Shown here in pieces: positions 7,071 through 14,644 of a stretch of DNA of 46,670 bases (position 1 is the stretch's first letter; the number at the start of each line of letters is the position of its first letter). A program made the position numbers and the translations under genes. The stretch covers positions 1 to 46,670 of the forward strand of contig JAUYDL010000044.1 of the NCBI GenBank assembly GCA_030691865.1, in the 5' to 3' direction. Source of the DNA: Candidatus Omnitrophota bacterium (lineage in GTDB: Bacteria > Omnitrophota > Gorgyraeia > Gygaellales > Profunditerraquicolaceae). The notes under the pieces are model-generated. The model was not told the origin of the DNA. It was given only the letters and a program-made list of their open reading frames with translations, and ran no database searches.

Positions 7071-7730
7071 TTAATTAAAAACTGTTTTGCTTTGAGTCCA
7101 ACCCTTATATGAGCCAAGGCACTCTTGGGCTAATTTTATTTTTCTATCCAAACCAAGACAATTCTTATAATAACAATGCTTAGCAATTTCTTTCGCAGCC
7201 ATTTTGCCATACTTCAATACCCAAAGGTTCTCTGCGTTTTTATGTACCTTACCGCGAATTTTTAATAACGGTTCTACCACATCACTTAACCAATCAATAA
7301 ATTCTTTGGAGCCAGAAAAAATTCTCAAGCTCCACTGCTCTCCACTATTAGAAGGATGCACCCATCGGCGAATACATCCATCACCATCAATTAAACCCCG
7401 TAAAAAATCACAAAAGTTTTCCTTTGGAATATTTAAACTTTTAAGAGACAGTGATTTATTTGGCGTCAAACCGACAGATAACAAAAATTCATAAAAACTT
7501 ATATTCGCAATTTGCAAATGGTATGCTTGATTAATCCTGCCCTTATTTTTCATGCCTATTTTATTGACTAAATTAAAAGTTAATTTAATTTTCTCTAAAA
7601 ATTCTGCATCTTTTGAAGTTATATCAATATGTCTGCCGTCTTTAGATAAACACCCATCACTAGTAATCAACCCCACCAGATACCAAAGATTGAGCCCTTT
7701 AATGTGTAATTCTTTTCTATGCGCTGGCAT
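7071..7730 (-). CDS. Free-standing LAGLIDADG homing endonuclease between two tRNA genes
   Basis: A 219-residue protein with two LAGLIDADG motifs: LVGLITSDG (residues 18-26) and LRGLIDGDG (about 107-115). Each is followed by the expected beta-rich DNA-binding half, so it should act as a monomer cutting a long asymmetric site. The acidic residue in each motif (D25 and D of DGDG) is kept. The gene fills the space between tRNA-Cys and tRNA-Leu: 6 nt to the former, 9 nt to the latter. There is no intein or visible intron, so it is a stand-alone mobile gene lodged in a tRNA spacer. A role as RNA maturase cannot be excluded. Confidence 0.85.
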   Translation of the reverse strand: MPAHRKELHIKGLNLWYLVGLITSDGCLSKDGRHIDITSKDAEFLEKIKLTFNLVNKIGMKNKGRINQAYHLQIANISFYEFLLSVGLTPNKSLSLKSLNIPKENFCDFLRGLIDGDGCIRRWVHPSNSGEQWSLRIFSGSKEFIDWLSDVVEPLLKIRGKVHKNAENLWVLKYGKMAAKEIAKHCYYKNCLGLDRKIKLAQECLGSYKGWTQSKTVFN

Positions 7731-7736
7731 TTTTAT

Positions 7737-7811
7737 TGGAGGCGCGGAGCGGATTCGAACCGCTGAATAGCGGTTTTGCAGACCGCTGCCTTGCCACTTG
7801 GCTACCGCGCC
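7737..7811 (-). tRNA. tRNA-Cys (GCA)
   Basis: Acceptor GGCGCGG/CCGCGCC, anticodon stem GCGGT/ACCGC enclosing CTGCAAA (anticodon GCA), discriminator U and encoded CCA. It lies 6 nt from coaC and is followed closely by the LAGLIDADG gene. Confidence 0.95.
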
Positions 7812-7817
7812 AGAATC

Positions 7818-8363
7818 TCACAATAATTTTTTAACTTCTTTTACAATCTCAACAGTCTCTGCCAAACAACCTACCCCCACTACCCCGCAAGCCAGCAAAC
7901 CTTTACGCGGCAGAATAAATTTATAACCGCAAGATTTTAATTTCGCAATATTGCTCTGTGTAATTTTATGATTATACATATTCTCATTCATCGCCGGAGC
8001 AATTAAGACCTTAGCCTTGCTTGCACAAACCGTACAGCTTAAAAGATCGTCACAGATTCCGGCGGCAAGTTTCGCAATAATATTAGCGGTTGCCGGAGCA
8101 ATTAAAATTAAATCCGCTTTGGCCGCCAGAGCGACATGGTCAATATCCCAGGTATCCTGCGCATCAAATATTCCGCCGGAATAAACCCGGTTACCGCTTA
8201 AACTCTGGAAAACAATCGGCTTAATTAATTCCTGCGCTTCTTTAGTCATCACCACATGCACTGCCAACCCGCATTCTCTAAGCCTACGGATAAGGCCACA
8301 GGCCTTATAAATAGCAATGCTGGCAGTTATACCTAAGATAATATTTTTTTCGGCTTTTTTCAT
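7818..8363 (-). CDS. coaC: Phosphopantothenoylcysteine decarboxylase, stand-alone CoaC
   Basis: An FMN-dependent decarboxylase of coenzyme A synthesis. The 181 residues cover only the flavoprotein half of the usual CoaBC fusion (about 400). Seen: GITASIAIYK, the active-site His region (DIDHVALA), the PAMN motif (LIAPAMNENMYN) and the substrate-clamp region LLACGVVGVGCLAE containing the conserved Cys. The CoaB ligase half is absent here and must be elsewhere or replaced. The start overlaps the rpoZ stop as TAATG. The order yicC-gmk-rpoZ-coaBC is standard. Confidence 0.92.
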   Translation of the reverse strand: MKKAEKNIILGITASIAIYKACGLIRRLRECGLAVHVVMTKEAQELIKPIVFQSLSGNRVYSGGIFDAQDTWDIDHVALAAKADLILIAPATANIIAKLAAGICDDLLSCTVCASKAKVLIAPAMNENMYNHKITQSNIAKLKSCGYKFILPRKGLLACGVVGVGCLAETVEIVKEVKKLL

Positions 8364-8572
8364 TACTCTTTTGCCTTGGCTTTCCTGGCCTCAATTTTAC
8401 CGGCAGCAATTTCATGTAAGGCTACGGTCGAGGGTTTTACCGAAGCATCATCAGCCACTAATTTCGGCTGGCCTTCGGCAATCTCTAAAGCCCTTTTAGC
8501 AGCCAAAATTACCAGTTTATAAATTGACCCCATACTTTTATCTAAAAGTTTCTCTCTACCCTGATAATCCAT
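8363..8572 (-). CDS. rpoZ: RNA polymerase omega subunit
   Basis: A 69-residue omega subunit, which helps assemble beta-prime into RNA polymerase. The family core is visible: SIYKLVILAAKRALEIAEG followed by a KPSTVALHEIAAGKI helix. It lies between gmk and coaC, its usual context. The start is preceded by a GGGGGT-type purine-rich stretch. Confidence 0.9.
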   Translation of the reverse strand: MDYQGREKLLDKSMGSIYKLVILAAKRALEIAEGQPKLVADDASVKPSTVALHEIAAGKIEARKAKAKE

Positions 8573-8594
8573 CTTTTACCCCCGGTGTAATATG

Positions 8595-9278
8595 TTAAGC
8601 GCTGCTTTCCTGCAAAAAAATACTTTTTAATTCTTTAAGTGCCACCGGCAAATTTTGATTCAAAATACAGTAGTCAAATTTCTCGGCTGCCTGAAGCTCT
8701 CTACGTGCCAGCAGCATGCGCTGCGCTACTTCCTGCTGATTAGTGCGGCGGCAACGATTTTGGATCCTCTCCTTAAGCACGCTCAGCGCAGGCGGTAAAA
8801 CAAAAATCGTTACTGTATTATTAGGATATATTTTTTTAAGAATCCTGGCGCCCTTAAGGTCTAGGCATAAACCAACGTTCTTTGCGCCTTTAAGCTGCTT
8901 TTCCAAAGGCTCCTTAGGCGTTCCGTAATAATAGCCCAAATACCTGGTCCATTCAAGAATTTTTTTCGCTTTTAACAAGCGCCTAAACTCCTTTGGTGTG
9001 ACAAAAAAATACTCCTTGGCCTCTCTTTCTTTCGAACGCTTTGGCCGCGTAGTAATAGAGCAGGATTTTACTAATAATTTCCCGATTTTCTTATCTTGAA
9101 TTAAGCTGGTCAAAAGGGTGGTTTTGCCTGAGCCGGATGGCCCACTGATCACAAAAATTTTACCTTGGCTTTGCCTAGAGGAAGGCAAACCACTGCTCTC
9201 TAGCTTGTGGCTTTGGCTATTGGAAGCCAAACCATTGTTCTCCAACTTAAGCTTATTTTGTATTTTAGCGGCTTTCAC
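8595..9278 (-). CDS. gmk: Guanylate kinase with a repeat-derived N-terminal extension
   Basis: Phosphorylates GMP/dGMP to the diphosphate. The kinase begins near residue 39 with FVISGPSGSGKTT (P-loop), then TTRPKRSKEREAKEYFFVT (GMP site) and a lid rich in Arg (KERIQNRCRRTNQQE). Residues 1-38 are additional and include two 14-residue repeats (KLENNGLASNSQSH, KLESSGLPSSRQSQ) encoded by palindrome-bearing DNA at 9165-9248. The GTG start shares its G with the yicC stop (TAGTG), which supports this start despite the long extension. Confidence 0.93.
   Translation of the reverse strand: MKAAKIQNKLKLENNGLASNSQSHKLESSGLPSSRQSQGKIFVISGPSGSGKTTLLTSLIQDKKIGKLLVKSCSITTRPKRSKEREAKEYFFVTPKEFRRLLKAKKILEWTRYLGYYYGTPKEPLEKQLKGAKNVGLCLDLKGARILKKIYPNNTVTIFVLPPALSVLKERIQNRCRRTNQQEVAQRMLLARRELQAAEKFDYCILNQNLPVALKELKSIFLQESSA
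9165..9248 (-). repeat. Two tandem 42-bp units with palindromic centres inside gmk
   Basis: The units encode residues 11-24 and 25-38 of Gmk. Each holds a 20-bp palindrome (9212-9231 and 9170-9189) with arms TTTGGCT/AGCCAAA in one and TTTGCCT/AGGCAAA in the other. The arm change is compensatory, so base-pairing was preserved as the repeats diverged. Confidence 0.75.
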
Positions 9279-10114
9279 TACTCGATATTTTGCACCTGTT
9301 CGCGGATCTTCTCAATCTGGCTTTTCATTTCTACGGCACGGCCGGAAATAATCAGGTCAAATGATTTGGCGGCCAAGGTGTTGGCCTCCCGCTGCATCTC
9401 CTGGGTAATAAAATCCAGCTCCTTACCCACTGCACCGCCCTGGGCAATCTTATGCTGAAAATTATTTATATGAAAATACAGGCGGTCTGTCTCCTCAGCA
9501 ATATCTGCACCTTTTAAAAAAGCCAAACGCTCCTCCTCCACTTCAATCTTTTTAAGTCTATTTTTTACCGCCACCACAAAACGCCGTTTAATAAAAACTA
9601 AACCTTTCTTCAGCAGGGTGCTTCTTTTTTTTAACAAACCTGCCAGGGCTCGACCTTCTTTCTGGCGCGCTATTAATAAACTCGTAAGTGCCTGTAAAAA
9701 AACAGGTTTAAGCTGCTCCCAAATATGTTCTCCTATCGGTTTATCTTCCTTGAGTGACAAAATCCCCGGCAAGCGAATTAATGAATCCAGGCTTAAACCA
9801 TCATTAATTTTAAACTCCTTCTTGACGCTATTAAGTTCATGTAAATAATTCTTTAGCAGTTTACGGTTAACAAAAATCCCCTGGGCAAGTTGCCCTTTTA
9901 TGTTTATCGCGCAATAAATTCTTCCTCTTTTAATTCTACCCTCAATTTCTTTCTTCAGTTTATCCTCTAAAGAAAGCAGTCCTTCCGGTAAATGAAAAAC
10001 ACTTTCAGAAAATTTATGATTAGTGCATCTTAACTCCACACTGATTCTGCCAATAGAGCTAACCTCAGCCTCATAGCAACCAAAACCCGTCATACTATTA
10101 ATTATGTTTTTCAT
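9278..10114 (-). CDS. yicC: YicC-family endoribonuclease
   Basis: 278 residues with the YicC N domain (NSMTGFGCYEAEV, ELRCTNHKFSESVFHLP) and the C-terminal DUF1732 part (FHINNFQHKIAQGGAVGKELDFITQEMQRE and AVEMKSQIEKIREQVQNIE). E. coli YicC is an RNase reported to act on the small RNA RyhB. The start overlaps the ndk stop as ATGA and the stop overlaps gmk, so ndk-yicC-gmk-rpoZ-coaC is tightly packed. Confidence 0.93.
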   Translation of the reverse strand: MKNIINSMTGFGCYEAEVSSIGRISVELRCTNHKFSESVFHLPEGLLSLEDKLKKEIEGRIKRGRIYCAINIKGQLAQGIFVNRKLLKNYLHELNSVKKEFKINDGLSLDSLIRLPGILSLKEDKPIGEHIWEQLKPVFLQALTSLLIARQKEGRALAGLLKKRSTLLKKGLVFIKRRFVVAVKNRLKKIEVEEERLAFLKGADIAEETDRLYFHINNFQHKIAQGGAVGKELDFITQEMQREANTLAAKSFDLIISGRAVEMKSQIEKIREQVQNIE

Positions 10115-10620
10115 TTATCAGCCCAAACCTTGCTTGGAAATTTTTTTTGCACCACATCTTTTGTCGCGTAAAGATCGACGATAATTTCATTAGGCGCAAA
10201 CCAAAGCTTAATCTCTCTTTCCGCTTCAGAAGCATTAGATGAAACATGGACTACGTTTTCATAAACGCCACTAGTGGTAATCCGGCCATAAGAACCCCGG
10301 ATCGAGGTCGGCTCCGCCTCCTCAGGGTTGGTGGCTCCGGCTAAATCCCGGCATTTAGTTATGGCATCATTGCCCCAATAAACCAAAGCCATAACTTTCT
10401 TGCGGTCATGTAAATCTCCCTGCAAATATTTAATAATCTCGCCAAAGAAGGGCTTATCTTTTAAGTGCTTATAATGTTCTTCAGCAAATGCCTTAGATAC
10501 GCGAACCATTTTTGCCGCCACAATTTCAAGCTTGGTCTCAGATAAGCGCGTAAGGATGTTGCCGGTTAGTGATTTTTTTAACCCATCGGGTTTAATTAAA
10601 ATTAAAACTGCCTGGCCCAT
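10111..10620 (-). CDS. ndk: Nucleoside-diphosphate kinase
   Basis: Transfers phosphate from ATP to other (d)NDPs. The start (LILIKPDGLKKS), central RGSYGRITT and active-site ENVVHVSSNASEAEREI are present; the catalytic His is in NVVHVSSN. At 169 residues it is longer than the usual 140, with an insertion around ITKCRDLAGATNPEEAE and a C-terminal tail. It is preceded by one copy of the two-hairpin RNA element, which supplies its GGAGG ribosome-binding site. Confidence 0.93.
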   Translation of the reverse strand: MGQAVLILIKPDGLKKSLTGNILTRLSETKLEIVAAKMVRVSKAFAEEHYKHLKDKPFFGEIIKYLQGDLHDRKKVMALVYWGNDAITKCRDLAGATNPEEAEPTSIRGSYGRITTSGVYENVVHVSSNASEAEREIKLWFAPNEIIVDLYATKDVVQKKFPSKVWADK

Positions 10621-10631
10621 TATTTATTTTC

Positions 10632-10681
10632 CTCCTTGTCTACCAAGACAACACCCACGCAATTCCGCTAAGCGCGGGGTG
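10632..10681 (-). ncRNA. Two-hairpin leader element, copy before ndk
   Basis: Reading toward ndk: hairpin 1 has arms CACCCCGCGC and GCGTGGGTG (one bulged C, one G-U) around loop TTAGCGGAATT. It is followed with no spacer by hairpin 2, arms TTGTCT and AGACAA around tetraloop TGGT, then GGAG. The 5' arm overlaps the last codons and TAG stop of parB. Same architecture as the copies at parB, dnaA, dnaN and carB. Confidence 0.85.
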
Positions 10682-11531
10682 CCCCTTTAATAACGTTAAC
10701 TATGCGCTGAAGATCTTCGGGAGAATAAAATTCGATATTAATGTGCCCGCGTTTTTTTCTTTTACTAATCCTCACCTTAGTAGCTAAGGCATGTTGCAAT
10801 TGCTCCTCTAAAATTACCACTAGCGGTTCACGCTGGCCCTGGCCGATATTGCGTTTTGTAGATTTGGGCCGGCCAGTCTTAATTAAACTTTCCAGTTCAC
10901 GCACAGAAAGACCTTTGGTAATAATATCCTGCGCCAATCTACGCTGCTGGTTCGCATCGTCAATTTCAAGTAAGGTGCGGCCATGCGCAAAACTGATGCG
11001 GCCTTTTTTCATCTCCTGTTGGATTTCATGCGGGAGTTTAAGTAGACGCAAGGTATTTGTAATTGTAACTCTGGCCTTTCCTAAAACTTCACTTATCTTT
11101 TCTTGAGTAACTTGAAATTTGTCCATCAGGTGTTGATAAGCATGAGCTTCTTCAATAGGATTCAAATCTTCTCTTTGGATATTCTCAATTAAAGCCAATT
11201 CTAAAGAATCTTGATCCGAAACATCACGCACAATAATCGGTATCTCTTTGAGCCCCAAAGAGTTAGCAGCGCGAAGCCTCCGCTCTCCTGCAATAAGCTC
11301 ATAATTGTCCCCTTTGCGCCTAACTAAAAGTGGCTGAATAACCCCTTTTTCTTTAATAGATTGCGCTAGCTCTTCAATGCTTTGTTGATCAAAATCTTCG
11401 CGAGGCTGGAAAGGGTTGGGTTTTATTTGTTCAGACTGGACATAAACAATCTCTTCTTTGCGATTCTTGCTCTCCAAAACCTTTTCTGGAATTAATGCGC
11501 TAAGGCCTTTTCCTAATGCTCTTCTTTCCAT
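10668..11531 (-). CDS. parB: Chromosome partitioning protein ParB (Spo0J)
   Basis: Binds parS near the origin, spreads as a CTP-dependent clamp and works with ParA in origin segregation. Box I (VQSEQIKPNPFQPR), the CTP-binding box II (IAGERRLRAA), ENIQREDLNPIEEA and a helix-turn-helix (ISEVLGKARVTITNTLRLLKLP) are intact. The C-terminal dimerisation part is near residues 245-287. Its last residues, GAPRA, are encoded by the 5' arm of the RNA element that precedes ndk. Length (287) is normal. Confidence 0.95.
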   Translation of the reverse strand: MERRALGKGLSALIPEKVLESKNRKEEIVYVQSEQIKPNPFQPREDFDQQSIEELAQSIKEKGVIQPLLVRRKGDNYELIAGERRLRAANSLGLKEIPIIVRDVSDQDSLELALIENIQREDLNPIEEAHAYQHLMDKFQVTQEKISEVLGKARVTITNTLRLLKLPHEIQQEMKKGRISFAHGRTLLEIDDANQQRRLAQDIITKGLSVRELESLIKTGRPKSTKRNIGQGQREPLVVILEEQLQHALATKVRISKRKKRGHINIEFYSPEDLQRIVNVIKGAPRA

Positions 11532-11538
11532 TAAACCT

Positions 11539-11588
11539 CTCCTTGTCTACCTAGACAACACCGGCGCAATTCCGCTTAGCGCCGTGTG
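11539..11588 (-). ncRNA. Two-hairpin leader element, copy before parB
   Basis: Fits exactly between the parA stop and the parB ribosome-binding site. Hairpin 1 arms CACACGGCGC and GCGCCGGTG with one bulged A, loop TAAGCGGAATT; hairpin 2 arms TTGTCT and AGACAA, tetraloop AGGT; then GGAG and, 7 nt later, ATG. Confidence 0.87.
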
Positions 11589-11590
11589 TC

Positions 11591-12376
11591 TTATGGAATT
11601 CTGGAACTCATATTAATATCTAAACCTAAAATCTCTTTACTTAGCTCTGCGTACTTTTGCGCTCCGAGAGAATCTCGATCATATAAAGATATTGGTTTGC
11701 CAAAACTCGGAGCCTCAGTTAAACGGATATTTCTCGGAATGACTGTATTATAAACTTTATCTTTAAAATGATTGCGCGCTTCTTGAATAACTTCTTTGGT
11801 AAGATTAGTACGAAAATCCGCCATGGTTAAGAGCAACCCTTCAATGTCCAAGGCAGGATTAAGATTATCTTTCACAAGTCTAATGGTATGATGCAGTTGC
11901 GTCAATCCTTCCAATGCATAATATTCACATTGTACAGGAATAATTACTGAATCAGCAGCACATAAACAATTAATAGTAAGTAATCCCAATGATGGCGGGG
12001 AATCAATAATCATAAAATCATAATTATCTTTTTCAAGTTGCAAAGCCCTCTTTAACCTATACTCTCGGCCTAATGCTCCGACTAACTCCACCTCAGCCCC
12101 GGTTAAATCCAGATTAGAAGGAGCAAGCATAAGATTATCAATCGCGGTTTTCTGTAAAATATCGACAAGCTTTGCTTCTTCAAGTAGAATATGATAAGTA
12201 CTTTTTTGGATATCGTGTTTATTTACTCCAATACCGCTAGTAGCGTTAGCCTGAGGATCTAAATCTATAAGCATAACCTTCTTACCTGCCATAGCCAGGT
12301 AAGCTGCCAGGTTAATTGAGGTAGTAGTTTTACCTACTCCCCCTTTCTGATTGCAGATTGCAATTATTTTACCCAT
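11591..12376 (-). CDS. parA: Chromosome partitioning ATPase ParA (Soj)
   Basis: A 261-residue deviant-Walker ATPase that binds DNA in its ATP state and moves ParB-parS complexes. Visible: CNQKGGVGKTTTSINLA (signature Lys and P-loop), LIDLDPQANATSG, and the switch region DFMIIDSPPSLGLLT. The first 13 nt overlap the end of the preceding endonuclease gene. ParA, ParB, a parS-like site and a promoter form the expected origin-proximal set. Confidence 0.95.
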   Translation of the reverse strand: MGKIIAICNQKGGVGKTTTSINLAAYLAMAGKKVMLIDLDPQANATSGIGVNKHDIQKSTYHILLEEAKLVDILQKTAIDNLMLAPSNLDLTGAEVELVGALGREYRLKRALQLEKDNYDFMIIDSPPSLGLLTINCLCAADSVIIPVQCEYYALEGLTQLHHTIRLVKDNLNPALDIEGLLLTMADFRTNLTKEVIQEARNHFKDKVYNTVIPRNIRLTEAPSFGKPISLYDRDSLGAQKYAELSKEILGLDINMSSRIP

Positions 12377-12825
12377 CTTTTTTTGTGTATTTTAAAAGCT
12401 CGGCTTTGTAAGTTTAGAATAGAAAGCTTTCCTGCTAACTCACTGAGATGATCATAATTTATATTTCGATAATTATCTCTTTTATAGATAACCATTTCGC
12501 GCCAGACCTTATAGGCTTCATATTTCTTTTTGCTCTGCAATGGGTATTTGTTAAAGTGCTCGACGATCTTTTGCAGCTCGGAATTCTTAGTTACTCTATA
12601 ATATGCGTATGGTTTTGAGAACCCGCTTTTAGGGGCACCATTTGATTCTTTGCCTCTATATATTTGCCCAACTCCACCGAAGAAATTATGTATTTCTTCG
12701 ACTATCTGGCGATTGTCTTCCCTTTGTTTAATTGAAAAATATATACCGAATGAACCTCCTGCTCTAGAGTAAGTAAAAGCCGCTTCTCCATCAGCAAATC
12801 CGGTTACGTACCAAGAATCTAACAT
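12364..12825 (-). CDS. Single-motif LAGLIDADG homing endonuclease upstream of parA
   Basis: A 153-residue protein with one LAGLIDADG motif at the N-terminus (YVTGFADGEAAF) and downstream patterns of the LAGLIDADG_1 family: FSIKQREDNRQIVEEIHNFFGGVG, YYRVTKNSELQKIVEHFNKYPLQSKKKYEAYKVW. With a single motif it should work as a homodimer on a near-palindromic site. Relatives are commonly found in organellar and bacterial group I introns, but no intron surrounds it. It lies between the parA promoter/parS-like site and parA, overlapping parA by 13 nt, so ParA expression must tolerate it. Confidence 0.85.
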   Translation of the reverse strand: MLDSWYVTGFADGEAAFTYSRAGGSFGIYFSIKQREDNRQIVEEIHNFFGGVGQIYRGKESNGAPKSGFSKPYAYYRVTKNSELQKIVEHFNKYPLQSKKKYEAYKVWREMVIYKRDNYRNINYDHLSELAGKLSILNLQSRAFKIHKKRWVK

Positions 12826-12854
12826 TTCTATCTCGTAAGTGTTCCAGTTGTAAC

Positions 12855-12870
12855 TTTTCCACGCGGAACA
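12855..12870. promoter_or_regulatory. parS-like ParB-binding site candidate
   Basis: TTTTCCACGCGGAACA matches the parS variant TGTTCCACGTGGAACA at 14 of 16 positions. It lies just downstream of the putative par promoter and about 2.5 kb from oriC, where parS sites cluster. Two mismatches, one in the central CGTG, leave doubt. Confidence 0.5.
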
Positions 12871-12889
12871 TTGTAAACTTCTTAAACTT

Positions 12890-12917
12890 ATTATCCTAAA
12901 ATATGCTGTCTTGTCAA
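12890..12917 (-). promoter_or_regulatory. Sigma-70-type promoter for the endonuclease-parA-parB unit
   Basis: Minus-strand -35 TTGACA (12912-12917) and -10 GATAAT (12890-12895) with a 16-bp spacer, between the end of the Jag-N gene and the endonuclease gene. Confidence 0.65.
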
Positions 12918-12921
12918 GCAG

Positions 12922-13113
12922 TTATTTGCTTTCAATCACGCTTACGCGCACCTTGGCTGGCTTAGCCCCAGCCATACCAAAAAGCCCCTTTTTCTCCTCA
13001 GATAAACTCTCAATTTTTACGCGATTGCGCGGGAGTTTTAGTTCTTGCAACGCTTTTTCAATAGCCTCTTCAACTGTCTTACCCTCTACTTCCACATATT
13101 TTACTTTTTTCAT
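12922..13113 (-). CDS. Jag N-terminal domain protein, stand-alone
   Basis: 63 residues matching the Jag_N domain: KYVEVEGKTVEEAIEKALQELKLPRNRVKIESLSEEKKGLFGMAGAK, with the GLFG signature. Full-length Jag/KhpB (about 200 residues or more) adds KH and R3H RNA-binding domains. Here the protein stops after VSVIESK and a promoter follows at once, so those domains are not encoded nearby. The start overlaps the yidC stop as ATGA, preserving the yidD-yidC-jag order. It may be a natural short form or the remnant of a truncation. Confidence 0.85.
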   Translation of the reverse strand: MKKVKYVEVEGKTVEEAIEKALQELKLPRNRVKIESLSEEKKGLFGMAGAKPAKVRVSVIESK

Positions 13114-14639
13114 TTTTGTCTATTAATACGAAATTGGTAGCAGAGCATGAACAAGCTATTAACAAACCAATAAAGCACTAACCCTGATGGCATATGATAG
13201 AAAATTACCCCAAACATAATCGGCATAATAATCGACATCATCTGTTGCTGCTGAGCAGCCTCCCCGGTTGCTTTGGCCATAGAAATCTTTTGTTGCATAA
13301 ACATACCGATAGCCATTAAAATTGGCAAAATATTTACCTGATTACCCAAAAATGGTATTGAATTTTTGAAAATAAAGGCTTTGTCCGGCGAAGAAAGATC
13401 TTTAATCCATAGGAAATGCGCTCCTCTTAAAGCCACTGAGCGGATTAAGGCCTGATAAAGAGCAAAAAATATGGGCATCTGCAATAAAAGCGGCAAACAA
13501 CCACCAAGCGGGTTAACTTTATGCTCCTTATAAAGTTCCATTATTTCCTTATTTAATTTTTGTGGATTATCTTTGAGCTCTTTACGTAAAGCTTCAATTT
13601 TTGGCTGTAAAATCTGCATCTCTTTCATTGAGCGCATTTGCTTTATTGAAAGAGGAAAAAGTAGAAAATACACGGCAATACTTAATATAATAATTGCTAA
13701 TCCCCAATTATGCACTAAACTATAGAAAAATCCCAATAATTGTAAAAGCAACTGCGCAATAAAATCAAAAGTGCCGAAATAAATAATCGCTGTCCATTCT
13801 GGTTTAGCATTACTTATTATCTTTAAGTCTTGAGGGCCCAAATAGATACGAAATGAATGTCCAATCTGAGCACCGGGCTTTAAATTGGTTTCACTCATAA
13901 ATAAGCCTACTTCAGATTCATGGGGCGTAATTTTCTTAATGTAAGCACTGGTCGCCATATTGACGGGTTCAACAATAGTACAAAAATACTGATCACGCAG
14001 GCCAATAAATTTTACATCCGAACTACTAAAATCTTTTCCCGCGGAAAGATGCATGGTTTTTTCTTTATTGCCAAGAAAAATATCCTGATATCGCGATTGC
14101 GTATTTTTTGCAGATAAATCCAACCGGCCTAAAACTAATTGCGGATTGAGTAATAAAGGAGAGGGGGATAAATTTTGTATCTGTACCTCTAACTCTATGA
14201 TATAACTATTGTTAGGAATAATAAATTTCTTAATAATACGTTTATTTTGATCTTCATAAACAAATGAAATGGAATCTTTGGTTACTCTGTGCTGCTTAAA
14301 AGAAAGGTTGCCATCAGTAAGAAAACCTATTTTAAGTGGTAAACGATGTTCAAGGCCGTCTTTAAAAACTACCTCTACAATTGCCGCCATAATCGGATTG
14401 AAAATTATTTCTCGGCTATCTTGAGTAAATTTTACCGTCTCCGTGGCAAAATCTACAGACGGCGGCATTATCGCTGAGGGCATTACAGTAGAAGGTATTT
14501 CCTGTTGGAATGTTACTAATTGGGATTTATTGGCTATAACCACTTTATTATCAACTAGTTGTGGCTTAGGGGCTAAAGCGGACCAGCTTAATAACACCAA
14601 AAGTGATAAAGCAATCGCTAAAACTAAACGTTTTTCCAT
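13110..14639 (-). CDS. yidC: Membrane protein insertase YidC
   Basis: Inserts and folds inner-membrane proteins, alone or with Sec. The 509 residues have the Gram-negative layout: one N-terminal membrane helix (LVLAIALSLLVLLSWSALA), a large periplasmic beta domain (about 60-290) and the conserved five-helix core with KQMRSMKEMQILQPKIEALRKELKDNPQKLNKEIMELYKEHKVNPLGGCLPLLLQMPIFFALYQAL. The C-terminus is short and basic. The periplasmic domain points to a diderm cell. Confidence 0.96.
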   Translation of the reverse strand: MEKRLVLAIALSLLVLLSWSALAPKPQLVDNKVVIANKSQLVTFQQEIPSTVMPSAIMPPSVDFATETVKFTQDSREIIFNPIMAAIVEVVFKDGLEHRLPLKIGFLTDGNLSFKQHRVTKDSISFVYEDQNKRIIKKFIIPNNSYIIELEVQIQNLSPSPLLLNPQLVLGRLDLSAKNTQSRYQDIFLGNKEKTMHLSAGKDFSSSDVKFIGLRDQYFCTIVEPVNMATSAYIKKITPHESEVGLFMSETNLKPGAQIGHSFRIYLGPQDLKIISNAKPEWTAIIYFGTFDFIAQLLLQLLGFFYSLVHNWGLAIIILSIAVYFLLFPLSIKQMRSMKEMQILQPKIEALRKELKDNPQKLNKEIMELYKEHKVNPLGGCLPLLLQMPIFFALYQALIRSVALRGAHFLWIKDLSSPDKAFIFKNSIPFLGNQVNILPILMAIGMFMQQKISMAKATGEAAQQQQMMSIIMPIMFGVIFYHMPSGLVLYWFVNSLFMLCYQFRINRQK

Positions 14640-14644
14640 AGATT

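Noticed and set aside
7071-7730. Intein or intron context for the LAGLIDADG gene between tRNAs
   Set aside because: No splicing blocks and no split host gene; both tRNAs are intact.
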